The notes beneath the pieces were generated by a model, which was not told where the DNA came from, ran no database searches, and saw only the letters and a program-made list of their open reading frames with translations. Source: an uncultured Clostridia bacterium (GTDB taxonomy: Bacteria; Bacillota; Clostridia; Lachnospirales; CAMVHY01). From it: 19,403 nucleotides of DNA. A program made the translations under genes and the position numbers. This document shows positions 1-7,700 of the stretch, in pieces; positions within the stretch are counted from its first letter, which is position 1; every line of letters begins with the position of its first letter. The stretch covers positions 1 to 19,403 of the forward strand of contig CAMKTI010000018.1 of NCBI GenBank assembly GCA_946415665.1, read 5' to 3'.

Positions 1-641
1 ATATGACTTGAATCTATCATCGTAACAACATTTTTTAACTCCGCGTTTTGACTTAGATAGTATCTACATAAAAAAAATGAACAACGAAACAATGGCAAAA
101 AATAAGCCATAAAATATAATGGAAATGGATAAGAAGCAGATCGCGCTCATGATGCTAACGACATTTTATTTTACCTTAACAAAATGTAAAATCAATTATC
201 CCACTAAAGTGTAATTGTCTTCGCCAATGTGAGTATAAGTTAAGACTTTATCATTTCTGTTATGTTATCGAGAATATTTTCCTGGCTTTTAAACGTTGGC
301 GTGGCATGGCCACTCGTTATGCTGGAAAACTCTTGATACCTTCATTGACCTCTGTTTTTTTGCATTGTATCTTTATGTTGTTTTGATTTGTTTTTTATTT
401 TTTGTTTTCTCTCGTGTAGACACTGTCTGGAAAAGTTTTTACTCGTTATGATAAGTCTGATTCTATTTTTATTTCTACCATTTCCATTGCTTTCCCTTGC
501 TTTTATTTTTGACTTGCTTTTTATGCGAACATTGCCTAAATTTATAATTTTTCTGTTCATCTTTCTTTCCTTTATCCTATTTTGTTTATTTTATCAATTT
601 CTTACTTTATTATCTTTTATCTTTATTTTGTGTTGACACTC
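1..641. other. Region without a convincing gene; pyrimidine-rich, possibly decayed
   Basis: I see no intact recognisable gene here. Positions 1-340 have mixed composition with many stops in all frames. Positions 340-641 are strongly T/C-rich on the + strand, so open frames there code only for Phe/Leu runs (+) or Lys/Asn/Arg runs (-) and look like composition artefacts. Short internal repeats are visible: ACTCGTTATG occurs near 312 and near 440, and CTGGAAAA occurs beside each copy. One arm of an inverted repeat shared with the right edge of the window lies at 493-525. The stretch may be the remnant of a degraded gene or mobile segment, but nothing identifies which. Confidence 0.5.
493..525 (-). 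repeat. 33-bp repeat arm (left), inverted relative to the right window edge
   Basis: Read on the minus strand, these 33 bases match 19357-19389 on the plus strand exactly, starting CATAAAAAGCAAGTC. Similarity continues on both sides: TTAGG upstream and ATGGTAGAAATAA downstream, with a 9-10 base length difference. At the right edge, the opposite strand of the repeat carries the putative -35 of the toxin promoter. In this left copy no toxin-like gene follows on the corresponding strand, so it looks like a detached or decayed copy of a promoter/leader module. Confidence 0.75.
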
Positions 642-642
642 T

Positions 643-1836
643 TTAACTCTGATTTTTTTTATTAAGCAAAGATATAATTTCTTGATTTTTATTTTTGAGC
701 AGGTTAGTTAAATCTAGAATTTGTTTGTTTTTTATTTCGAGCTGTTTATTTTTTAGATTTAATTGGTTTTTAAGCTTATTAATTTGAATTTGATTTGTTT
801 CTTGAGATTCAGGAGAAAAATTTTTTGTTTGAAAAAAATCGTCTGTTAAATCTGGCAAAAATTTTATTTCGGCAGGACAATTTTTGTTTACATAAAGCTC
901 GCGACAGAAAAAACTTTTTTGATTTTGATTTTGATCGCTTAAATAAATTGCTTTTGTGATATTAAAATTATTCGAGCTATAAATTTTAGGCGTGTCAAAA
1001 ATAAATCCGTTGTTATTTGACATGCAAAAATAAATTTTGTCGTTGATTATCCAAAGCGCATATAAATTATTTTTTATGATTAAAAGCAAAGGATTATTTA
1101 TATTTGGATCTTGAAATAAAGTTATTGGTTTGGAAAAAAATTTATCTTGTTTGCGTTTATAAATTAATTGTCTAGTAAAAAAGTTTTGATTGATAAATAA
1201 AGCATGTATTGAATTATTTGTCGTTAAAAAATTTAAATCTGAGATATCTTGAAAGCTAGAATAAATATTATAAAAATCTGTTTGAAGTTCGGAATTTATT
1301 TCACGGTAGCCAAGATTTATTTCACCGGAATTTGATTTTGTTTTGTAAAAAATTAATGCGTGCTGAGAATTTAATTTTTGTATAAAAAAATTTTTTGTGT
1401 CGTAAAATTTGTCGATTTGATTTAAAACTTGCCAGCGATTATTTTGTAACTTGCTTAATGTAATATAAAAATTATTTTTTTCGGGCGACGGAATATTATA
1501 GAGTAAAAAAAAATTCTGATGTGAATTTGTTTTTTGTATGAGCGGATAAATTTTGAGCTCGTAATTAAATTTTTGTTTTAAAATATTTTTTTGTTGCCAA
1601 GAATTATTTTTATAAAGACATAAAAATAGCTCACCAGATTTTTTTTGTGTAAATAAATAAATTTGATTGTTAATTATGTCGATCGAAAAATTTTTTTTAG
1701 CATTGCCAATTATAATTTTTGGCGGTGTTTTTTTGTTGTTAAGAGGAAAAATTTTTTCTTGGATTATATTTTCACCGTCATGATAAAACGAAAATAATTG
1801 ATCTTGAAACGAAATAATATAAAAAATATTAATCAC
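643..1836 (-). CDS. Hypothetical protein, probable beta-rich (propeller-like) domain plus C-terminal coiled coil
   Basis: I do not recognise this 397-residue protein. It starts at a GTG with no clear ribosome binding site. There is no signal peptide or membrane segment. Residues about 1-320 hold recurring short beta-strand-like units of the pattern 'LYALWIINDKIYFCMSNNNG' and 'IHALFINQNFFTRQLIYKRK', the rhythm of beta-propeller or sialidase-like blades, although no catalytic motif is visible. Residues about 340-395 are a heptad-like Leu/Asn/Lys/Gln run (NKLKNQLNLKNKQLEIKNKQ), a likely coiled coil. It is divergent from spmA with about 120 bases between them. The propeller idea is an inference from residue pattern only. 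Confidence 0.7.
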   Translation of the reverse strand: MINIFYIISFQDQLFSFYHDGENIIQEKIFPLNNKKTPPKIIIGNAKKNFSIDIINNQIYLFTQKKSGELFLCLYKNNSWQQKNILKQKFNYELKIYPLIQKTNSHQNFFLLYNIPSPEKNNFYITLSKLQNNRWQVLNQIDKFYDTKNFFIQKLNSQHALIFYKTKSNSGEINLGYREINSELQTDFYNIYSSFQDISDLNFLTTNNSIHALFINQNFFTRQLIYKRKQDKFFSKPITLFQDPNINNPLLLIIKNNLYALWIINDKIYFCMSNNNGFIFDTPKIYSSNNFNITKAIYLSDQNQNQKSFFCRELYVNKNCPAEIKFLPDLTDDFFQTKNFSPESQETNQIQINKLKNQLNLKNKQLEIKNKQILDLTNLLKNKNQEIISLLNKKNQS

Positions 1837-1956
1837 ACCCTGAGATTTTTTTTGCGTATTAAATTTTATTTGAGCTGATAAAAAATAATTCTTGAAAATA
1901 ATTTTTTTTTGCGCGGCATATATTTTTTTTTATAAAAATCAAAAGGGGTTTTAAAT

Positions 1957-2550
1957 TTGAATTATTTATGGGGAAGCATGATTCTAATCGGAATTTTTTT
2001 CGCGTTTATAAATAATAATTTAATGTCGGTTGCAAACGGTGTAATAAATTCGTCGCGCGAAGCAGTAAATATTTCTATTACGATGCTTGGAATTTTATCG
2101 GTTTGGACAGGATTAATAAAAATCGCGGAAAAATCTGGCATGATGGATTATTTATCACAAAAAATTATGCCGTTTTTAAAATTTTTATTTCCCAAGCTAG
2201 ACAAAAATTCAAAGGCATTAAAATATATTTCGATAAATATAATTGCGAACGCATTGGGATTAAGTTGGGCAGCAACTCCTGCTGGTTTAAAAGCGATGGA
2301 TGAGCTACAAAAAATAAATTCCAAAAAAGATATGGCAAGCCGTGAAATGTGTATGTTTATGATTTTAAATATGTCTTCGTTACAAATAATCTGCATAAAT
2401 ATAATTGCTTATCGTGCGCAATATAATTCTAAAAATCCATCTGAAATAATCGGTCCGGGAATTTTAGCGACGTTGATTTCGACTTTAAGTGCGATTTTAA
2501 TTACAAAAATTTTTGAATTTCGGGATAATAAGTTAAGTGATAAAGCGTGA
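1957..2550 (+). CDS. spmA: SpmA, spore maturation protein A (nucleoside-recognition/Gate domain membrane protein)
   Basis: A 197-residue integral membrane protein matching the SpmA family in length and sequence. In Bacillus, SpmA acts with SpmB in dehydration of the spore core. Visible features are an N-terminal membrane segment with the FAFINNN stretch, the conserved GVINSSREAV region, the SVWTGLIKIAEKSG motif of the Gate domain near residues 49-62, NALGLSWAATPAG near 92-104, and a final hydrophobic helix. The start is a TTG with GGGG about nine bases upstream; no nearby ATG gives the conserved N-terminus. Its stop overlaps the spmB start (GTGA), indicating translational coupling. In non-sporulating bacteria homologues persist as generic Gate-domain proteins, so sporulation itself is not proven. 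Confidence 0.9.
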   Translation: MNYLWGSMILIGIFFAFINNNLMSVANGVINSSREAVNISITMLGILSVWTGLIKIAEKSGMMDYLSQKIMPFLKFLFPKLDKNSKALKYISINIIANALGLSWAATPAGLKAMDELQKINSKKDMASREMCMFMILNMSSLQIICINIIAYRAQYNSKNPSEIIGPGILATLISTLSAILITKIFEFRDNKLSDKA

Positions 2551-3074
2551 AATTAATAATTTTTCTTTCTGAGTTAATTATGCCATTGGCATTTTTGAGC
2601 ATAATTTTATATGGCTATGAAAAAAAAATTGATATTTATGAAGCATTTATAGAAGGAGCAAAAGAAGGCGCACAAGTTATTTTTAAAATTTTCCCGACGT
2701 TAGTTGGATTAATGACTGCCGTAGGAATTTTGCGTGAGTCAGGTGCACTTGATTTTTTTAGTAAATTATTAAGTCCGATTGCTAATTTTTTTGGTTTTCC
2801 AAAAGAAGCTGTGCCATTAATTTTTATGCGTTTAGTTTCGTCGTCGGCATCGACAAGTTTGTTGCTAGATATTTTTAAAAAATATGGTCCGGATTCGTTT
2901 ATCGGAAAACTAGTTTCAATTATGATGTATTGCACAGAAACAATTTTTTATACAATCAGCGTTTATTTTATGAGCGTAAAAATAAAAAAAATCCGATACA
3001 CACTTAAAGGAGCATTGATCGCGAATATTATTGGAATAATTGCATCTTTGTTCATAGCAAAAATTTTTGCTTGA
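2547..3074 (+). CDS. spmB: SpmB, spore maturation protein B (Gate domain membrane protein)
   Basis: A 175-residue membrane protein of the SpmB family, partner of SpmA. Conserved landmarks are IMPLAFLSIILYGYEKKIDIYE at the N-terminus, FKIFPTLVGLMTAVGILRESGALD in the Gate domain, MRLVSSSASTSLLLDIFKKYGPDS with the conserved Gly-Pro-Asp-Ser, and MMYCTETIFYTISVYF near the C-terminus. The GTG start overlaps the spmA stop by four bases (GTGA). The last codons overlap the -35 element of the next transcription unit, so this gene ends exactly where the accessory cassette begins. A fragment resembling its 3' end recurs at 9033-9080. Confidence 0.92.
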   Translation: MKLIIFLSELIMPLAFLSIILYGYEKKIDIYEAFIEGAKEGAQVIFKIFPTLVGLMTAVGILRESGALDFFSKLLSPIANFFGFPKEAVPLIFMRLVSSSASTSLLLDIFKKYGPDSFIGKLVSIMMYCTETIFYTISVYFMSVKIKKIRYTLKGALIANIIGIIASLFIAKIFA

Positions 3075-3098
3075 CAGAGATTTTTGTTTGTTTAAAAT
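3071..3098 (+). promoter_or_regulatory. Putative sigma-A-type promoter of the 3152 gene
   Basis: TTGACA at 3071-3076 and TAAAAT at 3093-3098 are separated by 16 bases. The -35 overlaps the spmB stop codon. The predicted start of transcription falls at about 3105, inside the palindrome that follows. Confidence 0.6.
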
Positions 3099-3103
3099 GT
3101 AAA

Positions 3104-3143
3104 GTGTGTTCGAACACAATTAAAATAAAAAAATTTAAGGAGA
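3104..3143 (+). repeat. 40-bp duplicated leader with 14-bp palindromic operator candidate (copy 1)
   Basis: Forty bases are identical to 4005-4044. They contain the perfect palindrome TGTGTTCGAACACA (3105-3118), an AT-rich spacer and the AAGGAGA ribosome binding site. Because the palindrome lies at the predicted transcription start, binding of a dimeric repressor there would block transcription. It shares the GTTCGAAC/GAAC-GTTC flavour of LexA-type sites but does not match the spaced Firmicute SOS box, so the regulator is unknown. Confidence 0.8.
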
Positions 3144-3151
3144 GATAAGTT

Positions 3152-3349
3152 ATGCAAGGATTCATGAGTTTATGGAATCAAGAGGGGCAAAAAAATTCAA
3201 CCGGATCGTATGGCAACTTTCCTGCAAAATCTATGAGTCAAAAATATCTGGACAAATCTTTTCTTGGAAAGAAAACGCGGTTTTTGAAAGACAAAAAAAA
3301 TATTCAGCCAAAAAAAGAACAAGGTCAAAGTTTTAATAAAAATAAATAA
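3152..3349 (+). CDS. Small basic hypothetical protein of the accessory cassette
   Basis: An unrecognised 65-residue, Lys/Gln/Ser-rich soluble protein. The ATG is eight bases after AAGGAGA, which is good spacing. It begins MQGFMSLWNQEG; the SLW stretch resembles the N-termini of the two larger neighbours (MEKLKRLW at 3559 and MIKSLWSW at 4115). Beyond that no shared domain is visible, so it may be a truncated or diverged relative. There is no signal peptide or membrane segment. A strong intrinsic terminator follows at 3417, making this a single-gene unit under the palindromic leader. The function is unknown; the setting next to the USP-like gene makes a host-interaction role conceivable but unproven. 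Confidence 0.6.
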   Translation: MQGFMSLWNQEGQKNSTGSYGNFPAKSMSQKYLDKSFLGKKTRFLKDKKNIQPKKEQGQSFNKNK

Positions 3350-3416
3350 GTTTTAATAAAAATCAACAAGAACCCTGTTACAAATAAAAAAAAAATAGCA
3401 AGGGTTTATGAGCATA

Positions 3417-3453
3417 AGAAATGAGCTTTATATTAGGAGCTTATTTCTTTTTT
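3417..3453 (+). terminator. Rho-independent terminator after the 3152 gene
   Basis: AGAAATGAGCT (3417-3427) pairs over 11 positions, including one G-U, with AGCTTATTTCT (3438-3448). The loop is ten bases and a T-run follows to 3453. A second, weaker pairing AACCCT/AGGGTT lies just upstream at about 3371-3406. Confidence 0.85.
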
Positions 3454-3558
3454 GCAAAAAAAATTTTGGAGTGATTAAATTTTTATTTATAGCTAGGGGA
3501 AAATTTTTTTGACATGAGTTTTTTATTTAAAATTTAAAATATCAAGGAGGGGAAAATT

Positions 3559-3990
3559 ATGGAAAAATTGAAACGTTTGTGGGTTAAAAAAGCTACACCT
3601 AAAAAATTGGTTAAAAATAAAAGTCTTTTGTTGAAAAACGAAGCTCTTATTCAGAAAATGATAAATTTATCTGAGCAACCAAACGATTATTTAATAAATG
3701 ATGAAAACGCGGTTATTGAAGCCTGTAAAAATTTTAATGAGAACGTAATAAAACCTGTAAATCTATCAGTTTACAAAAAATATAAGCAAGAGATATTCAA
3801 TTTAGAAAAATCGGCTTACAATTTCGTTACTTGTAAAAAGAAAAATTGGAATAATTTACTTTGCGATGTGCTTAAAAGTGCAAATATTACACAAGAAACA
3901 ATAAGCATATTAAGTTTAAAAAATAACAATCCAAATCAACAAGCCCGTATACCTAATTTTGAAACAAAAAAAGAAGATAAAAATCTATAA
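3559..3990 (+). CDS. Hypothetical protein, paralog of the 4115 gene
   Basis: An unrecognised 143-residue, Lys/Asn-rich soluble protein with no signal peptide. AAGGAGGGG precedes the ATG by about seven bases, and a TTGACA hexamer lies at 3509-3514. Residues 48-143 align along their length with residues 108-205 of the gene at 4115. Shared landmarks are DEN, then CKxFNE, KPxNxSxYKxY, a central Trp-containing stretch, TxExI, and the tail NQQ-x-IPN-x-xTxK-x-xKNL. The pair is therefore a duplicated family, with this member lacking about 60 N-terminal residues. The -10-like TATAAT of the next unit overlaps its stop codon. The function is unknown. Confidence 0.8.
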   Translation: MEKLKRLWVKKATPKKLVKNKSLLLKNEALIQKMINLSEQPNDYLINDENAVIEACKNFNENVIKPVNLSVYKKYKQEIFNLEKSAYNFVTCKKKNWNNLLCDVLKSANITQETISILSLKNNNPNQQARIPNFETKKEDKNL

Positions 3991-4004
3991 TCGGTAGAAA
4001 TAAG

Positions 4005-4044
4005 GTGTGTTCGAACACAATTAAAATAAAAAAATTTAAGGAGA
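4005..4044 (+). repeat. 40-bp duplicated leader with 14-bp palindromic operator candidate (copy 2)
   Basis: Exact copy of 3104-3143, including TGTGTTCGAACACA at 4006-4019 and the AAGGAGA ribosome binding site. A TATAAT at 3986-3991 lies 14 bases upstream. No good -35 is seen at 17 bases (the nearest, TTGAAA at 3959, is 21 bases away). As in copy 1, the first codons after it are ATGCAA. Confidence 0.8.
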
Positions 4045-4052
4045 AATAAATC

Positions 4053-4118
4053 ATGCAAAACAATGAAAGTGTGAAAAGAGAGCCATTTTGTACAAAAGTT
4101 TTAAATTGGATAAAATGA
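4053..4118 (+). CDS. Short upstream reading frame (21 aa), translationally coupled to 4115
   Basis: An ATG eight bases after the duplicated AAGGAGA site opens a 21-codon frame (MQNNESVKREPFCTKVLNWIK) whose TGA overlaps the next ATG as ATGA. Two readings are possible. It may be a leader peptide whose translation delivers ribosomes to the downstream gene. Alternatively, the two frames may once have been one protein, now split by a one- or two-base indel in the A-rich junction. The downstream ATG has no ribosome binding site of its own, which supports coupling. Confidence 0.5.
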   Translation: MQNNESVKREPFCTKVLNWIK

Positions 4119-4732
4119 TAAAATCTTTATGGTCGTGGAAAAAAAAATTTGATATATGCGATCTAACGGATATCAAATGTAAATATGTTTTAGAAAATAT
4201 ATTTGAGTATACTGGGACAAAATGTGCATATGAAGTCACGCAAAAAAACAAAAATTTCGCTAATATTTTTAAGCAGCAAATAATGCAGAAGGAAAAAGCA
4301 AAGCAAGCTTTTTTTGAAATGCGGCTACTTTTGCGAATAAATGTTTTAACACTAAATGGGAACAGCTGTGTCAAAACAATCAATTTTCCGAAATGGAATT
4401 CAAAAGAAGCTAAAAATTTTAATCCAAAAGTTTTAAGCGATGAGAATATTCTTGGAGTATGTAAGAAATTTAATGAGTGTTTTGTGAAGCCAATAAATCC
4501 GTCTGCTTACAAAGAATATGAAGAACAAATAGATGCTTTAGGAAACCCAAGTCCACGTTTTGTCCCTTGGGAGCCAAAACAGTTTTACGAGTTATGCCAA
4601 AATATTATTGATGTCGCTGTTTTTACAGAACAAGAAATTAAAAACATGGAATTTGGTATTAACAAGAATACAAATCATAACCAACAAGATGCTATCCCAA
4701 ATCTAAAAACAAGAAAAGAAAAAAATTTATAA
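4115..4732 (+). CDS. Hypothetical protein, larger paralog of the 3559 gene
   Basis: An unrecognised 205-residue soluble protein counted from the ATG that overlaps the upstream TGA. A start at 4088 is also open but has no ribosome binding site and sits inside the upstream frame. It opens MIKSLWSWKKKF, like the LW-containing N-termini of its neighbours. Residues about 10-100 are private to this protein (Cys at 15, 22 and 37). Residues 108-205 form the shared family domain: DEN, CKKFNE, KPINPSAYKEY, FTEQEI and the C-terminal IPNLKTRKEKNL tail. No catalytic motif, membrane segment or signal peptide is visible. It converges with the USP-like gene 50 bases downstream. Confidence 0.72.
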   Translation: MIKSLWSWKKKFDICDLTDIKCKYVLENIFEYTGTKCAYEVTQKNKNFANIFKQQIMQKEKAKQAFFEMRLLLRINVLTLNGNSCVKTINFPKWNSKEAKNFNPKVLSDENILGVCKKFNECFVKPINPSAYKEYEEQIDALGNPSPRFVPWEPKQFYELCQNIIDVAVFTEQEIKNMEFGINKNTNHNQQDAIPNLKTRKEKNL

Positions 4733-4768
4733 GTAAAAAAAAAAATGAGTCGTGACATCACGACTCAT
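4731..4768 (-). terminator. Rho-independent terminator of the USP-like gene
   Basis: ATGAGTCGTGA (4745-4755) and TCACGACTCAT (4758-4768) form a perfect 11-bp stem. On the minus strand it is followed by a run of about ten T (the A-run at 4734-4745). The U-tract faces the minus-strand gene; the stem may also slow transcription from the convergent plus-strand gene. Confidence 0.88.
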
Positions 4769-4782
4769 GCTATACTTGTATA

Positions 4783-7700
4783 TTATTTTTGTTTTTGTTG
4801 ATACGGATCTGTTTCCCATCCATACTCTGTTTTTTCTTTTGATCTATTTTGTGTAATCATCTTTTCGTTGCTATGTTTATAACTATTATTTAATTTCTTT
4901 AACTTGAAAGTATTTTGCATACAACTTATTTTTATTACCAATATGATACCTATCCCTGCGACAACAAAACCAACAAATGAAAAAATAATTACTGCTAAAT
5001 AAATTTTACATAACAAAACAACAATTGCAGCTATAAGAAAAATTGCTCCAATGATTATTAAGGCTTTGGCGATTTTTTTGTTTCTTTCTAAGGTAGAATC
5101 GGGTGTGTTAATTTTATTTTCATTACGTTTGTTGTTTTCATTTTGAAATTGTTTTTCAATAGAATTTTTTTTTCCGATTCTATTTGTTTCATATTCATCG
5201 GTAATAGCAATTCCGTTTTTATTTTTCTTATCGATTTTGTCATTTTGTTCAAAGTTAATTTCGCTATTATCTTCTTTGTTTTTATTTTCGATTATTTCGT
5301 TTGTGTTTATTTCTTCTTTCATCACGTTGTCTTTATTATGTTTATCGCCATGAGTTTCAATTTTTGGTTTTATATTATTATCATCACTAATTTCCATATT
5401 TTCTCTGCTTCCAGTTTTGCCATCATTAAACAGAAATTCTTTTTTATTTCCAATTTTAATTTCGGCTTCCGTAAAAATTTCGTTCTTATTGCTTTCATTT
5501 ATATTAAAATTTTTTATTTCATTTCTATTTTGTACATCATTGATTTTATTAAGATTAACTGTTTTTGGGTTCGTTTTCTGTGTGATTTTACTTTTAATAA
5601 TAATTTCGCTCTCATTTCCATTTTTATCTTTTTCACCAATAACATTTTCAATTTGGTTTGTTTTATCATGATTATCAGCTTGAAAATTATTATTTATATC
5701 GTTTTTTATAGTGTTTTTATTTTGGATTCTGTCGGATGACAAATCTTTTTCTTTTTGTATTGTATTTGAATTACTATCAATTTTTATGTTGTTGGTTTGA
5801 TTTGTCGAATTAAATGATAGTTGCGAAAAATTATTAATTTGAAGCGACGGAATTTTTTTATTTATTGCGTCATAAACAGTTTGCTGAACTGAACCAAGCT
5901 GAACATTCAGATTATTCCATTTCCAAATTAATAAGCAACACAGACTACATTCATAACTACTAACTAAAGATTCCGGTTCTAATTTTTCGTGATTAACATC
6001 ATAATAATTCCAAGTATCCCAATTTCTTTTGTACAGCTGAAAAATATATGGAAAAATAAGTTTTAATTCCATATCTTGAAAATAATCCCACAAAGTAACA
6101 GATACAAGTTTATTTTTATCTTTACTGTCTGCGTATTTATAAACCATAACTTTTTCCAACTCTGATTTTATTTTGTCTTCTTTTGATTCATATATGTTGA
6201 TGTCGTTACCGTCATTGTGAGATTGGCAGAAATATTTTATTGCTCGTTGTAAACAATGAGCTTCAGCACCGCTAATAATTTTATTATTTTTTTCGTTTTT
6301 GTCAGGTATTGCAATTGTTTCGTTGTTTTTGAGATATAAATATTCCGTCGGACCAATTTTTGTGTATTGATAAACATGTCCTATTTTTGAATTATTTGAA
6401 GTATAAGTGTTTTGAAATACATCTCCAAAACCATTTGGTTGATGAGTAACATTACTATCATTATAAAAATTCCAGCCATCAGCATAGCAATTCAAAAAAC
6501 AAAGATAATGTCCAGACTCACCACTATTACCACTATGTTCTACAACAGAACTTAAACAAAAATAATTTGAACCCGATTTAACAATTTCGGGAACTGCCAC
6601 ATTGGCATGATTTATCTTATTTTTTCCCCTATTGATATGTAAAGTTACGTGACTCCTGTGTTCAAAGATATTGTAAGAAATGTTGTTTTGCGTGGTATCA
6701 ACAAATGTATTGCATGGACTGCAAAAGCATTTATTGTTACCTGTAAGCTTTTGCGGTTGATTAAAATTACTTAATAACTCATAAATTGTTAACATTGGTG
6801 TTTCCCCACCGGTTTGCAAACGAATAAATTTTTTTTCACATGATACTAATACTGATAATGAGTTGTAAGGATTATCAATTTGTGCACCGTAAGTTCGGTG
6901 CTGGCATCTTTCACTAGTAATTGAAGTCACGTTAACTCCATACATAGAGCTGGAGATATAACTTCGGTCGTTAACAAAACGGAAATTTAAAAAATTATTT
7001 CTCACAACAGCATAATTGGTTTGACCTTGTCCCATGGGTTCAATTATGCCATTATCAAATGTATGAAGCGTATGTCGTAACTCATGATTAAAATTGAGAA
7101 GGTCTTTTGAATCATCAGCTTTGTTTTCGTTAAACTGTGAATCTGCCTGTTTTAAACTCTCTCTCAAATTTGTCGCGCTTATTGCAACTATTGCACTTAA
7201 ATTTGATTTTATATTCAAAAGATGTACGTCCATTATAAGCCTTACGTAACACACATAACTTAAATTATAATTATATTTGGCTTTTAGGTCATTATCCTGA
7301 AATTTTGTATAGCTGTCTTGATATATATCATTTAATACAAAAAAATCATCCTGATATGGAGATTTTAAAGTAAAATTAGATTTTTGATCTCGTTTAATCA
7401 AAACAGCATGTCCAAGTTTAAAATTAAACATCAAATTAATTGGATTTCCTAGTTCAGAAACATTTGCCGCGTTAAAATAACAGCTAGAACCCAAATTGTT
7501 ATTGCCAACCAATGGCATGCTTAATTTTCTGTTAGCATCGTTATTTTCATGAATCCAATCGCACAAATCATTTACGTCACTATCATAATAATTTATCATC
7601 ACGTCAAATTGTCCTGAAAACCAATACCACTCTCCTTCGATAAAATTTCCATTTCTATCATAATATCCTGGCAAACGTCCGTTTATTCCATCAAAATCCT

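Noticed and set aside
64..150. 28-residue hydrophobic peptide frame on the minus strand (begins MSAICFLS), overlapping the stop of a five-codon frame
   Set aside because: No ribosome binding site of its own and no supporting context; the small size makes chance likely.
200..345. Broken minus-strand frames containing SQENILDNITEMIK, faintly like a doublecortin (DCX) segment
   Set aside because: The resemblance needs several frameshifts and covers too few residues; it cannot be separated from chance without a profile search.
342..560. 72-residue Lys/Arg/Asn-rich frame on the minus strand with AAGGA upstream
   Set aside because: It lies within the pyrimidine-biased tract, shows no domain and is explained by composition; the part shared with the right-edge repeat has no intact counterpart frame there.
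388..636. 82-residue Phe/Leu-rich frame on the plus strand, looking like a membrane protein
   Set aside because: A product of T-rich DNA with no ribosome binding site and no family resemblance.
3105..3118. Interpretation of TGTGTTCGAACACA as a LexA SOS box
   Set aside because: The Firmicute SOS box has GAAC and GTTC separated by four bases in the opposite order; this palindrome does not fit it.
5143..5739. 198- and 84-residue hydrophobic frames on the plus strand
   Set aside because: Antisense shadows of the Asn/Lys-rich disordered region of the USP-like gene.
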